Assembly: GCF_010915725.1 (NCBI RefSeq)
Contig: NZ_JAAIJR010000028.1
Coordinates: 1-52,445, forward strand
DNA: 52,445 nucleotides
DNA from: Thiorhodococcus mannitoliphagus
GTDB taxonomy: Bacteria; Pseudomonadota; Gammaproteobacteria; Chromatiales; Chromatiaceae
Direction of reading: 5' to 3'
Made by a program: the position numbers and the translations under genes. The notes beneath the pieces are model-generated. The model saw nothing but the letters and a program-made list of their open reading frames with translations. It had not been told where the DNA came from and did no database searches. This document shows, piece after piece, positions 24,685-34,646 of this stretch (positions are counted from its first letter, which is position 1; each line of letters begins with the position of its first letter).

Positions 24685-24925
24685 CTCACCACCTATCGGT
24701 TTTATGTAGCCAGGGCTTTCAGCCCTGGCAAACCAGGCCAGGATGGCCTGGCGACGAAGGCTTGGAGCAGCTGTTCCGGTTGATTTCGGGAAACCGATAG
24801 GTGTTGAGCCCGATGCAGCCGCGCCTGGACATGGGGTCCACCTTATGGCGCCCGAGCAAGACCGGATCCTATTGTCACCCGAGCGCCTCGATCGCTTGCT
24901 AGACCAGCTCGCGGCGACCGCCTAA
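24598..24925 (+). pseudogene. Possible small reading frame interrupted by a MITE
   Basis: If the 124-bp element and one 9-bp target copy are removed, a frame open from just after TAG (24595) to TAA (24923-24925) is restored. It reads through PRIANPKPDA, then AAPGHGVHLMAPEQDRILL and SPERLDRLLDQLAATA. The inserted 133 bp shift the frame by one. The joined peptide looks protein-like but has no obvious ATG start and matches no family I know. Confidence 0.25.
24685..24808. repeat. MITE-like element family B, 124 bp, with 9-bp target duplication
   Basis: Termini are CTCACCACCTATCGGTTT (24685-24702) and, inverted, CTCAACACCTATCGGTTT (24791-24808), differing at one base of 18. The 9-bp sequence CCCGATGCA flanks it on both sides (24676-24684 and 24809-24817). 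The interior holds two palindromes, GCCAGGGCTTTCAGCCCTGG and CCAGGCCAGGATGGCCTGG. A second copy of exactly the same length lies inverted at 36932-37055. It encodes nothing, so a transposase elsewhere must move it. A 9-bp duplication occurs in IS4-like and IS1 families (knowledge); the source is unknown. Confidence 0.9.
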
Positions 24926-25152
24926 ATTGGCCAAAGCCGAGTTGACTCGACAATAGATCTGAAGCAGGCCAAAAAGGTCAAAAGATGTCGTCTAGAGCCG
25001 CAAATCCCTGAAACCACGCCTGCGCAGCAAGCAGCGTGCTAGAGTCTAGCTGTAGAGGCTAGCAAGCTTTGGATCTTGAACGCGCCCCGCCGCTCGTTGC
25101 GGGGCCAACGCGAGGGCCTTGGGGCTACCTCGCATCCAACCAGGAGACCAGA

Positions 25153-25779
25153 ATGAGAAGATCGGGGTTTCGGGCGGCCGCCATCGCCGTATCCGCACTG
25201 CTCAGCGTCGGCTTACCCTCAACGCTCTGGGCCCAGCCGGGACAGGGGTACTCCCAGGGCGGACAGCGCCAAGGCCCACCTCAAGGTCAAAGCCAGGGGC
25301 AGGGCCAACAACCTGGGCAGAGTCAAACTCAGGGTCAGCGCCCAAGCCAGGGGCAGAGCCAGGGTCAGCCCCCGAGCCAAGGGCAGAGTCAAGGGCAGCC
25401 CCCTAGCCAGGGTCAGCGCCCAAGCCAAGGGCAGAGCCAGGGCCAGCCCCCGAGCCAAGGGCAGAGTCAAGGCCAAAGCTGGGGACAAGGCCCCTCGCAA
25501 GGGCAACGACCGGGGCGGGGATCGGGAGGTCCGAACCAGAGTCAAGGTCCGGGGCGTGGCGGCTATGGCGGCAGCGGCCCGAACTACGATGGTGGCCGAG
25601 GGCCCGGCGCTGGCTCGGGTCCGGGCTATGGCCCTGGAGGCGGTCGCGGACCTGGGGGAGGCTATGGACCCGATCGCGGCTACGGCCCCGGGTACGGTCC
25701 AGCACCCGGCTATGGACCACCGGGACCAGGCGGACGCCCGCCTTATGAACAGGGACGCTATGGACCGCCTCCCCGCTAG
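25153..25779 (+). CDS. Secreted low-complexity Gln/Ser/Gly/Pro repeat protein
   Basis: 208 residues. ATG 25153 follows GGAGA and opens MRRSGFRAAAIAVSALLSVG, a clear Sec signal peptide with probable cleavage after LWA at about residue 27. The mature protein begins with GQ/SQ-rich repeats whose unit is about GQSQGQPPSQ and then changes to a Gly/Tyr/Pro-rich tail (GYGPGGGRGPGGGYGPDRG). It has no cysteines and no catalytic domain. Such proteins may be disordered surface or periplasmic material; the function is unknown. It is followed by a terminator hairpin. The repeats are coding, not noncoding tandem DNA. Confidence 0.75.
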   Translation: MRRSGFRAAAIAVSALLSVGLPSTLWAQPGQGYSQGGQRQGPPQGQSQGQGQQPGQSQTQGQRPSQGQSQGQPPSQGQSQGQPPSQGQRPSQGQSQGQPPSQGQSQGQSWGQGPSQGQRPGRGSGGPNQSQGPGRGGYGGSGPNYDGGRGPGAGSGPGYGPGGGRGPGGGYGPDRGYGPGYGPAPGYGPPGPGGRPPYEQGRYGPPPR

Positions 25780-25847
25780 TGATTGACTCGATGTGGGTCC
25801 TTGGCCTGCAAGACGGCTGAATCGCAACGGCCCCTTGCGCTAAAAAG

Positions 25848-25879
25848 AGAAGCCGGATGGCACCAGCGATCCGGCTTCT
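25848..25879. terminator. Hairpin terminator between the repeat protein and hypC
   Basis: AGAAGCCGGAT (25848-25858) pairs with ATCCGGCTTCT (25869-25879) around a 10-nt loop. A short A-run precedes and TT follows, so it could act in both directions, ending the secreted-protein transcript and the convergent hypC transcript. Confidence 0.7.
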
Positions 25880-25939
25880 TGAGCATTTACGGCAAGTCCC
25901 GCGCGATCCAAGACGGCGCGAGCGGCGGACTATGGTGCT

Positions 25940-26173
25940 TCAGCCACTAGCCTCGGCCGCCAGCATCTCGTCGTAGACCTCCCAAGCGGCGGCGGCTTCC
26001 TCTGCCGTCACCTTGTTGATAACGTAACCGAGGTGGACGACCACATAGTCACCGACCTTGATCTCTTCATGCTGCAGCATGAAGAGACTGGCCTCGCGCT
26101 CGACACCCTTGGCCTCACAGCGCGCCATGAAGCCGTCGATCGACTCCACTTGCATCGGAATCCCAAAGCACAT
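25940..26173 (-). CDS. hypC: Hydrogenase maturation chaperone HypC/HupF
   Basis: 77 residues from ATG 26173. The start is fixed by the family rule that Cys2 becomes N-terminal: MCFGIPMQVES. The remaining signature is VGDYVVVHLGYVINKV. GGGGAGGC lies 8 nt upstream. HypC binds the large-subunit precursor and carries the Fe(CN)2CO unit with HypD. It is divergent from the protease gene with about 80 bp between, so a shared promoter region lies at 26174-26253. No other hyp genes are in the window. Confidence 0.93.
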   Translation of the reverse strand: MCFGIPMQVESIDGFMARCEAKGVEREASLFMLQHEEIKVGDYVVVHLGYVINKVTAEEAAAAWEVYDEMLAAEASG

Positions 26174-26253
26174 GGAAATTGCCTCCCCATTGATCCACAG
26201 CATTCCATAGCGCAGGCTAGAACGCGTTAGACTCGGACGCAAGGAAAGTTGTC

Positions 26254-26799
26254 ATGCGCCCCCGCCCGCGCGTTCACTCGGAGCACCTGATATTGGCCCC
26301 ATCAACGCTTATTCTCGGTCTCGGCAACATCCTCATGACTGACGAGGCCGTCGGCGCAGCGGTGCTGAAGCATCTTGAGGCCGATCCGTCCCTGCCGGAC
26401 GATTGGCTCCTCTTGGACGGCGGCACCCTGAGCTTCACCCTCGCCGGCCCCATTGGCGACGCCCAACGTCTCATCGTAGTTGATGCAGCCGCCATGGGTG
26501 ATGCGCCGGGAACCGTGCGGATCTTCGAAGGCGAGGCCATGGATCGCCAGCTGCGCACACATGCCAAGAGCGTCCATGAAGTCAGCCTTGCCGACCTCAT
26601 GGACATGGTCCGGCTAACCGATCAGCTGCCCGCCCAGCGCGCCCTGATTGGAATCGAGCCCGAGCAGATCGGCTGGGGTGAGGAGCTAACACCTCCCGTC
26701 GCCACCGCAGTACCTCGCGCGTCAGCGGAAGTACATGCCCTCTATGCGCGCTGGGTCGACACTTCCCCACCGCCCGTCGCCAACCAAAGCGACCCATAG
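26254..26799 (+). CDS. hynD: Hydrogenase large-subunit maturation protease HynD/HupD
   Basis: 181 residues of the HyaD/HupD endopeptidase family, opening after a short leader with LILGLGNILMTDEAVGAAVL. The nickel-binding residues are visible as Glu in TDEAVG, Asp in LIVVDAAAMGDAPG and His in KSVHEVSLADLM. It cuts the C-terminal tail of HynL after the nickel site is loaded. AAGGAAAG precedes ATG 26254. It leads the Hyn gene group but is separated from hupH by a 423-bp gap. Confidence 0.92.
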   Translation: MRPRPRVHSEHLILAPSTLILGLGNILMTDEAVGAAVLKHLEADPSLPDDWLLLDGGTLSFTLAGPIGDAQRLIVVDAAAMGDAPGTVRIFEGEAMDRQLRTHAKSVHEVSLADLMDMVRLTDQLPAQRALIGIEPEQIGWGEELTPPVATAVPRASAEVHALYARWVDTSPPPVANQSDP

Positions 26800-27222
26800 C
26801 GCAGCTCGTCATCGGCGATCCGAGGATCAGGGCGAGGCATCGAGATGCGCGTCCGCGAGGCATCCTGCAAGGCCATTGGCGAGCGCCCACAGGAGCGTGG
26901 TGCCACTCGCCGCAGCGTCGCTACCACAGCCTCAACGCGACACTCCAAGCCATCACCCTGCAACAGACCAAAGCGACGCTCGACCGGACCGAAGCCTCCT
27001 GCGGTCATCTGATGGTCCTGTCCTGACACCCTGCAGGCGGTCTCGGGCGAGGGCGCGGATGCGGGACGGCCCCCGATCCGGCGAAACAAAGGCTTTCGGT
27101 TTCGTGAAGTTCACCACGAAAGCCGCGTCGAGGTCGTCAACTTCCCGAATAGAACTGAGCTGCATCAAGAAGCACCAGAGTCCAGCCGCCTAGAATCAAC
27201 AGACTACCAGCGAGACCAGCCC
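26800..27222. other. Gap between hynD and hupH with no assigned gene
   Basis: 423 bp. One plus-strand frame is open from the hynD stop to TGA at about 27027 and gives a plausible peptide end (WCHSPQRRYHSLNATLQA, then TKATLDRTEASCGHL) but has no good start codon. It might be a decayed gene. The rest holds no ORF, tRNA or clear terminator. The promoter for hupH-hynS may lie near 27100-27200. Confidence 0.3.
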
Positions 27223-27672
27223 ATGCCAGAGTCGGACCCGATGAGCGCGCATCCTGCCACACCCAATGGCTGCCAAGGCACTCCGCGCAGTTTCGGAAAC
27301 GCCCTGCCGGTTCTCAATGAGATCCGTCACGCGCTTGAGAAACTCGTCACAACCGGCGAGGAGACGCGAATCGACCTCTCCGCGCTGCCCTTTGGCCCAG
27401 GTGATCTGGACCGGTTGACGGACTGGCTTGGCACGGGTGAAGTCGAGGCCACAGTCGACGCCCTCGGCCCCACTCGGGTCCAAGAGACCGCCATCCCCGG
27501 CGTCTGGCTCGTCGACTATCACAATAGCGAGCAACAACGGCTCACCCTGCACATCGAAGTCGCCCCCGTTCCCGAGATCCTGCGCCCGCAGCCGCAGGAC
27601 CTGGCGGATGCGCTCAATCAGCTCGACGCCCGCCTGGAGCAAGAAACAGGCACCACGCCACTATCGTCCTGA
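27223..27672 (+). CDS. hupH: HupH/HyaF-family hydrogenase expression/formation protein, single domain
   Basis: 149 residues. The segment QETAIPGVWLVDYHNSEQQ is the HupH C-terminal domain signature, with EVAPVPEILRPQPQDLADAL following. Usual HupH/HyaF proteins have about 280 residues with two related domains; this is half that size. Family members help mature or assemble the small subunit. It lies 18 bp upstream of hynS, so it probably heads the hynS-isp1-isp2-hynL operon. The start could be ATG 27223 or ATG 27241. Confidence 0.8.
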   Translation: MPESDPMSAHPATPNGCQGTPRSFGNALPVLNEIRHALEKLVTTGEETRIDLSALPFGPGDLDRLTDWLGTGEVEATVDALGPTRVQETAIPGVWLVDYHNSEQQRLTLHIEVAPVPEILRPQPQDLADALNQLDARLEQETGTTPLSS

Positions 27673-27690
27673 CACCCCGAAGGAGGGACC

Positions 27691-28803
27691 ATGGCCACCC
27701 CAACGCGCCCTGACAAGACCCTTGGCGAGAGCCTGCAAGATCATGGCCTCTCGCGCCGAGGCTTCCTCAAGCTCTGTGCCGCGACCGCCTCCATGATGGC
27801 GCTGCCCGCCAGCATGGTGCCCCGCATCGCGGCGGCCCTTGAGCAAGCCAAACGCCCCTCGGTGATCTGGCTGTCTTTTCAGGAGTGCACCGGCTGTACC
27901 GAGTCGTTGACGCGCAGCCATGCGCCGACGCTCGAGAATCTGATTCTGGACATGGTCTCCCTGGACTACCACCACACGCTCCAGGCCGCCTCAGGCGAGG
28001 CCGCCGAGGCCGCTCGTCTGACCGCCATGGAGGCCAATGCTGGCGAGTATCTGGTCATCGTCGACGGCTCCATCCCCGGACCAGACGCCAATCCCGGCTT
28101 CTCGACCGTGGCGGGGCACAGCAATTACGACATTCTGATGGAGACGGTCGAGCACGCCGCCGCCGTGATCGCAGTCGGCACCTGCGCCGCCTTCGGCGGC
28201 TTGCCGCAGGCGAAGCCAAACCCAACGGGCGCCATGTCGGTTATGGACCTGGTCAAGGACAAGCCCGTCATCAACGTCTCAGGCTGCCCCCCGGTGCCCA
28301 TGGTCATCACCGGCGTGCTCGCGCACTACCTGACCTTCGGACGGCTGCCCGAACTCGACGGCTATGGTCGCCCCATGGCCTTCTTCGGTCAGTCGATCCA
28401 TGACCGCTGCTACCGCCGACCCTTCTACGACAAGGGTCTCTTCGCGGAGCGCTTCGACGATCGCGGCGCCAAGGAAGGCTGGTGTCTGTATCGGCTCGGT
28501 TGCAAGGGCCCCACCACCTACAACGCCTGCGCCACCATGAAGTGGAATTCGGGCACCAGCTGGCCGATCGAGTCGGGGCATCCCTGCCTGGGCTGCTCGG
28601 AGCCGAGCTTTTGGGACGCCGGCGGCTTCTACGAACCCGTCTCCGTGCCGCTAACGGCAAACCCCGGCACCACGCTGCTAACGGCTGGCGCCGTCGGCGC
28701 GGTCGTGGGCGGCACTGCCGCATCAGTGGCGAAACATCGCGTCAAGAAGGCAAACGCGGATCGCCAACCGGTCACCGTCGAAGCGCTGGAGAAGACGCTA
28801 TGA
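27691..28803 (+). CDS. hynS: [NiFe] hydrogenase small subunit HynS
   Basis: 370 residues. A Tat signal with SRRGFLKLC (R22, R23) precedes the hydrophobic run. The proximal cluster begins at ECTGC (66-69) and continues with GTCAAFGG and GCPPVPM. The medial and distal clusters are fed by HDRCYRRPFYDKG, GCKGPTTYNAC and HPCLGCSE. A hydrophobic C-terminal segment (LTAGAVGAVVGGTAAS) anchors it in the membrane. AAGGAGGG is an ideal ribosome binding site. The stop overlaps isp1 (ATGA). It is a group 1 uptake-type enzyme of the Isp class, exported fully folded with HynL. Confidence 0.95.
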   Translation: MATPTRPDKTLGESLQDHGLSRRGFLKLCAATASMMALPASMVPRIAAALEQAKRPSVIWLSFQECTGCTESLTRSHAPTLENLILDMVSLDYHHTLQAASGEAAEAARLTAMEANAGEYLVIVDGSIPGPDANPGFSTVAGHSNYDILMETVEHAAAVIAVGTCAAFGGLPQAKPNPTGAMSVMDLVKDKPVINVSGCPPVPMVITGVLAHYLTFGRLPELDGYGRPMAFFGQSIHDRCYRRPFYDKGLFAERFDDRGAKEGWCLYRLGCKGPTTYNACATMKWNSGTSWPIESGHPCLGCSEPSFWDAGGFYEPVSVPLTANPGTTLLTAGAVGAVVGGTAASVAKHRVKKANADRQPVTVEALEKTL

Positions 28804-29462
28804 GCCAGGCGATGGACTTCCTGCTGTGGACCAAGGGTCCCATGTTCACCATCGCCATGGTGATCTTCGCCGTTGGCCTCCTCGCCCGTTTGGTGGAGAT
28901 CTTCGTACTGGGGCGCGCGACCAACTATGCCGAGCCGCGCGCCAACGAGTGGCTGCCGGGTTTCCGCACGGTCTTGACACGCACGGTTGCCGACCCTGGG
29001 ACCTTCGAGCGCGCGCCCTTCAACGTCGTCGTCGGCTGGGTCTGGCACATCGGCTTCCTGATGGCCCTGCTGCTCTTCATCCCGCATATCGAGCTGATCA
29101 AGGGCGTGCTCGGCATCTCCTGGCCGGGACTCGCGAATCCGGTGATCGACTTCTTCACCGCAGTGACCTTGCTGAGCCTGGTCGCGACCCTGGTGCACCG
29201 CATGGCTCACCCCGTGAAGCGGCACATCAGCACGGTCGAGGACTATCTCGTGTGGACGATCGTCTTCCTGGTCGTGCTGACCGGCTATCTCGCCTACCAC
29301 CGCCTGGTGAGCCCCTACCCGCTCGCCCTCGGGATGCACATCCTCTGCGCCGAGATCTTTCTCATCATGCTGCCCTTCACCAAGCTGACCCACATCTTCA
29401 CCGCCTTCATCGCCCGCTGGTACAACGGTGCCGCTTTCGGCCGCAAGGGGGTTCAGTCATGA
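28800..29462 (+). CDS. isp1: Isp1, NarI/DsrM-like membrane cytochrome b
   Basis: 220 residues with about five hydrophobic transmembrane segments (for example FTIAMVIFAVGLLARLVEIF and VWHIGFLMALLLFIPH). His residues within or next to them (WHIGF, VHRMAH, YHRL, MHIL) can ligate two b haems. The gene overlaps hynS by 4 nt and isp2 by 4 nt, both as ATGA. In Thiocapsa, Isp1 and Isp2 carry electrons between the HynSL dimer and the membrane pool (knowledge). It resembles DsrM and HdrE subunits. Confidence 0.93.
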   Translation: MSQAMDFLLWTKGPMFTIAMVIFAVGLLARLVEIFVLGRATNYAEPRANEWLPGFRTVLTRTVADPGTFERAPFNVVVGWVWHIGFLMALLLFIPHIELIKGVLGISWPGLANPVIDFFTAVTLLSLVATLVHRMAHPVKRHISTVEDYLVWTIVFLVVLTGYLAYHRLVSPYPLALGMHILCAEIFLIMLPFTKLTHIFTAFIARWYNGAAFGRKGVQS

Positions 29463-30763
29463 GCGCACAAGAGAGCACCTTGTCATTGGAGCGAGGGCTT
29501 GCCGCCTTTCGCGCCGAGATCGATGCCCCAACCGCGGCCTTCTTCTCCAGCTGCGTCCACTGCGGGATCTGCGCCCAATCCTGTCCGTTCTACCTCGAGA
29601 CTGGCGACCCCAAATACACGCCCATCCTCAAGCTCGAGCCGCTGCGGCGGGTCTGGGAAGCTGAATTCACCCTATGGGGCCGCATCAAGCGGCTCCTCGG
29701 GCTGGAGCAGAAGGTCACCGACGCGATGCTGGCCGAGTGGGAGGAACTGCTCTACGACTCCTGCTCCATGTGCGGACGCTGCTCCCTGGTCTGCCCGGTG
29801 GGCAACGATCTGGCGTACATGATCCGCAAGACGCGTGAAGGCATGGTGCAGTCCGGGCATGCCCCGGAAGGCCTCATCAACGCCTCCATCCGGGCCGTCA
29901 CCACGGGCAGCCCCATGGGCCTACAGTGGAAGACGCTCGCGGTCCAGATCAAGCACGTCGAGGCCAGCACTGGCCTCGAGGTCCCGATCGACAAGACAGG
30001 CGTCGACTACATGGTGCTGCTCTCCTCCATGGAGATCATCAACTTCCCCGAGTATCTCGAGGCCATCACCAAGATCTTCGATCATGCGGGCGTCACCTGG
30101 ACGCTCTCCACCGAATGCTTCGAGGCCACCAACGCAGGTATCCAGATCGGCAACAAGGACATCGCCGCCCAGCTGGTCGAGCGCGTCGTCGCCGCTGCCG
30201 AGAAGCTCAAGGTGCCCAATGTCATCAGCCCAGAATGCGGCCATGCCTTCACGGCCATCCGCTGGGAAGGCCCCAACCTCATCGGCCGGCGCTATCCCTT
30301 CCGGGTCTTCCACATCGTCGAGGTGCTGGAAACACTGCGCGCCGCCGGCCGCCTCAAGACCGAGGGCAAGGAGACGGACCGCCTCTCCATGCACGACCCC
30401 TGCAATCTCGCCCGCAAGAGCGGCGTTATTCAGCAACAGCGCAACCTCATGGATTTGGTCGCGGACGACTTTGTCGACCTCAAGGAGCATGGTCGCTATC
30501 AGTGGTGCTGCGGTGCCGGCGGCGGCGTCAGCTCCAACGAGCGCGCGGAGCCACTCAAGATGGCGGCCTTCAAGCGCAAGAAGGCGCAGATTGAGGAGGT
30601 CGAGCCCGCACGCATGGTCACCATGTGCGCCACCTGCAGGACCCAACTCGAAGAAGGGCTGGAGGAGTTCAACATGGACATCCCGGTGGTCGGCCTGACC
30701 GAGATGATTGCGGACCACCTGGTCGAGAAGGATGCGACAGCCGAGGAAGAGCCCCAGGCCTGA
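29459..30763 (+). CDS. isp2: Isp2, HdrD/DsrK-like iron-sulfur protein
   Basis: 434 residues. Two ferredoxin-type [4Fe-4S] motifs (CVHCGICAQSCPF and CSMCGRCSLVCPVG) are followed by two CCG-type domains (ECGHAF; NLARKSG, WCCGAGGG and CATC), as in heterodisulfide reductase HdrD and DsrK. Its CCG domains would hold a noncubane cluster able to act on disulfides, so the electrons may reach thiol/disulfide chemistry rather than only quinone. ATG 29459 overlaps the isp1 stop. An upstream-extended frame through isp1 exists and is not used. Confidence 0.94.
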   Translation: MSAQESTLSLERGLAAFRAEIDAPTAAFFSSCVHCGICAQSCPFYLETGDPKYTPILKLEPLRRVWEAEFTLWGRIKRLLGLEQKVTDAMLAEWEELLYDSCSMCGRCSLVCPVGNDLAYMIRKTREGMVQSGHAPEGLINASIRAVTTGSPMGLQWKTLAVQIKHVEASTGLEVPIDKTGVDYMVLLSSMEIINFPEYLEAITKIFDHAGVTWTLSTECFEATNAGIQIGNKDIAAQLVERVVAAAEKLKVPNVISPECGHAFTAIRWEGPNLIGRRYPFRVFHIVEVLETLRAAGRLKTEGKETDRLSMHDPCNLARKSGVIQQQRNLMDLVADDFVDLKEHGRYQWCCGAGGGVSSNERAEPLKMAAFKRKKAQIEEVEPARMVTMCATCRTQLEEGLEEFNMDIPVVGLTEMIADHLVEKDATAEEEPQA

Positions 30764-30829
30764 CGCGAAACGGCCTTCACCGATTAAGGCGGGGTCGGCG
30801 CACCCATCCCGCTTAGGAGAGTCCCGAAC

Positions 30830-32560
<1,731 letters not shown>

Positions 32561-32633
32561 GCGTCACATCGAGCGTCTTGTCCGCCGCCGAGGTGCGCGC
32601 CGGACAAGACGCTGGCCCCGCACATCAGCCAAG

Positions 32634-33338
32634 CTATGGGGGGCAGCCATCCGAGCCACCTGCCGCGGCCGCGTCCATCAAGACCTGGACCCGCCCCTCG
32701 GATCGGATGCGGGCGATCGGCAGCTCCTTCCCGGCGCGCCATTGCGCCAGCGCCTCGCGCTTGTCAGCTCCGGTGACGAGGACGAGAACCTGGCGGCTAG
32801 ATGCGATGGCATCTGGGGTCAGAGACACGCGATCCGGCGGCGGCTTGGGGGCATGATGCACGGGCATCACCAAGACACCCTCGGGAATCTCCCGCCCTGG
32901 AAAGAGGCTGGCGGTGTGGCCATCCTCACCCAGGCCGAGCAGCACCAGATCCAGGGGAAGCTGGGACGCGATCAGCTCAGCATAGGCCGCAGCGGCGGCC
33001 TCCGCACCAAGCTCGGCGGGGATCGGATGAACATTCGCGGCCGGGATGGGAACTCGGCTCAGGAAATGCTGGTCCGCAGCACGACTGTTGCGCTCAGGGT
33101 CATCCGGCCCCAAACAGCGTTCATCACCAAAAAAGATGTGCCATCGGTCCCAGTCTGTCGCCTCGTCTACGAGTAAAGTGTAGGCATTAAGGGGGGTTCG
33201 TCCGCCGGCGAGAGCCAGGCAGAAACGCCCTCGCGCAGCAATCGCGTTCCGAGCGGTCGTTAGGATTCGCTGCGCCGCAACGCTGGCCAGTTGGTCTATG
33301 GATTCGCAAAGGTTGAATTCGATCTGTGTATCTGCCAT
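32634..33338 (-). CDS. pgl: 6-phosphogluconolactonase
   Basis: 234 residues of the SOL/DevB family. CLALAGGRTPLNAYTLL is the sugar-isomerase-like fold start, WHIFFGDERCLGPDDPERN holds the active-site region, and LVLLGLGEDGHTASLFPG the conserved nucleotide-sugar loop. It hydrolyses 6-phosphogluconolactone in the pentose phosphate pathway. It lies convergent to hynL with 73 bp between, and is unrelated to the hydrogenase. This pgl is not the phage growth limitation system. Confidence 0.93.
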   Translation of the reverse strand: MADTQIEFNLCESIDQLASVAAQRILTTARNAIAARGRFCLALAGGRTPLNAYTLLVDEATDWDRWHIFFGDERCLGPDDPERNSRAADQHFLSRVPIPAANVHPIPAELGAEAAAAAYAELIASQLPLDLVLLGLGEDGHTASLFPGREIPEGVLVMPVHHAPKPPPDRVSLTPDAIASSRQVLVLVTGADKREALAQWRAGKELPIARIRSEGRVQVLMDAAAAGGSDGCPP

Positions 33339-33610
33339 GGCAGAGTCCGCCCATGATGTTTTAAAGTCTCAGCGAGTCGCGACCTGGGCCTCTGAGAATC
33401 GCGAATGACGGCAAGTACTCCCGACATTGCGCCATCAGCTCGAGAAGAGACGCCGGAGGCCCAAGCGTGGCGTCCCGGAAGAGCCCGGTAAGCTCCGGCG
33501 GTCTGCCCGAAAGTTACGAGCGCAATCTCTGATCCACAAGCCATCGCTGCAAATCCGACCGGCCATCTCCGGTCAGCCATTCAACACAATCATTGGAAGT
33601 GATGTGACCG

Positions 33611-34609
33611 ATGAAGATACTCCTGGTCGACGATTCGAAATCCGCGCGCTACGCGCTTAGACTCCAACTGCAGCGCCACGGCGTTGAGGTCGATACGGCT
33701 GAATCCGCGGAGGCGGCCTTCGTCAAGCTCAAGGGCGCCTTGCCGGATGCCATCTTCATGGACCACATGATGCCTGGGCTCAACGGTTTCGAGGCTTTAG
33801 AGGTCATTCGCGAGGATTCGCACACTTCCAACATCCCGGTCGTCATGTGCACCTCTCACGAAGAGCCTGAGTTCGTCGCTCAAGCCAAGAAGAAGGGGGT
33901 CTTTGGAATCCTGCCAAAATCCGCCGCGCCCGAACTGCTGCCCGAGATGCTCGAGAAGCTGCAAAGCGCGCTCGGTGTCAGTACCGCCGCGCCTGAGCCC
34001 GCCGCACCAACGACCAGCAAGGTCGAAGCCGCCGCGGGACTCTCCGATGAGGCGATCATCAAGATCGTCGATGGACGTCTCGAAGCCCGCCTGTCGAAGA
34101 TCCTGCCGGCGCTCATCGAGGAGCTGCGCCGAGATCTGAGCGAGGGCATCCTCAACGAAACGCAGCGAATCCTCGACGAGCGCGCCGCCGCCGAGCAAGC
34201 GGCCAAGCGCAAGGCCGCACCTCAGCCGAGCATGGCAGACCTCCAGGCGATTTCGACGCGAATCGCGACCGAAACGGTGCCGGATCTCATCAAGCGCGGC
34301 CTGCAGGCAGAGCGCACACAGATCATGGAAATCGTCGACAAGCGCCTCCGCGACGCACTCCCCAAAACGGGAAGCGGCCACAACGCCGCTCAAGAAGGCG
34401 AGGACATCGCCGCCAAGGCGGTCGCCATGGCTAGACGCGAGTCGCAGGAGGCCATCGACACCGCACTCGCTACCTCGCGCGAGTCGATCCAAGCGGTCGA
34501 GCTGTCATTGCAGAAGGCCAAGGGAACCATTTTTGGCCTCATCGCCTTGGCGGCCATCTTGGGCATCGGTGCGGCCGGCGCGGTCTTTGTCCTGCTCGGC
34601 GGCGGGTAA
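33611..34609 (+). CDS. Receiver-domain response regulator with C-terminal membrane anchor
   Basis: 332 residues. Residues 1-120 are a CheY-like receiver with acidic pocket D7/D8, phosphoacceptor D51 (IFMDHMMPG), T81 and K103. The middle (about 125-300) is Ala/Glu/Arg-rich and likely helical or coiled coil. The end (about 304-329, IFGLIALAAILGIGAAGAV) is one transmembrane helix. There is no DNA-binding or enzymatic output domain. A receiver tethered to the membrane may control a partner there, perhaps polarity, motility or chemotaxis (inference). No kinase gene is next to it. Confidence 0.8.
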   Translation: MKILLVDDSKSARYALRLQLQRHGVEVDTAESAEAAFVKLKGALPDAIFMDHMMPGLNGFEALEVIREDSHTSNIPVVMCTSHEEPEFVAQAKKKGVFGILPKSAAPELLPEMLEKLQSALGVSTAAPEPAAPTTSKVEAAAGLSDEAIIKIVDGRLEARLSKILPALIEELRRDLSEGILNETQRILDERAAAEQAAKRKAAPQPSMADLQAISTRIATETVPDLIKRGLQAERTQIMEIVDKRLRDALPKTGSGHNAAQEGEDIAAKAVAMARRESQEAIDTALATSRESIQAVELSLQKAKGTIFGLIALAAILGIGAAGAVFVLLGGG

Positions 34610-34620
34610 TTCCACACTCA

Positions 34621-34646
34621 GAGGCGGGAGCAGAGATTCCCGCCTC
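34621..34646 (+). terminator. Hairpin after the receiver-protein gene
   Basis: GAGGCGGGA (34621-34629) pairs with TCCCGCCTC (34638-34646). No T-run follows, so it is a hairpin terminator of weaker type. The remainder of the gap up to 34975 shows no gene. The promoter for the DsrC-like gene should lie there. Confidence 0.5.

Noticed and set aside
25230-25500. Tandem DNA repeat unrelated to coding
   Set aside because: The repetition is in codons of the secreted protein, in frame and with a signal peptide upstream.
28826-29458. Upstream extension of isp2 through isp1
   Set aside because: The frame is open by chance of composition. Isp1 has its own conserved membrane sequence, and the ATG at 29459 gives the standard Isp2 start.
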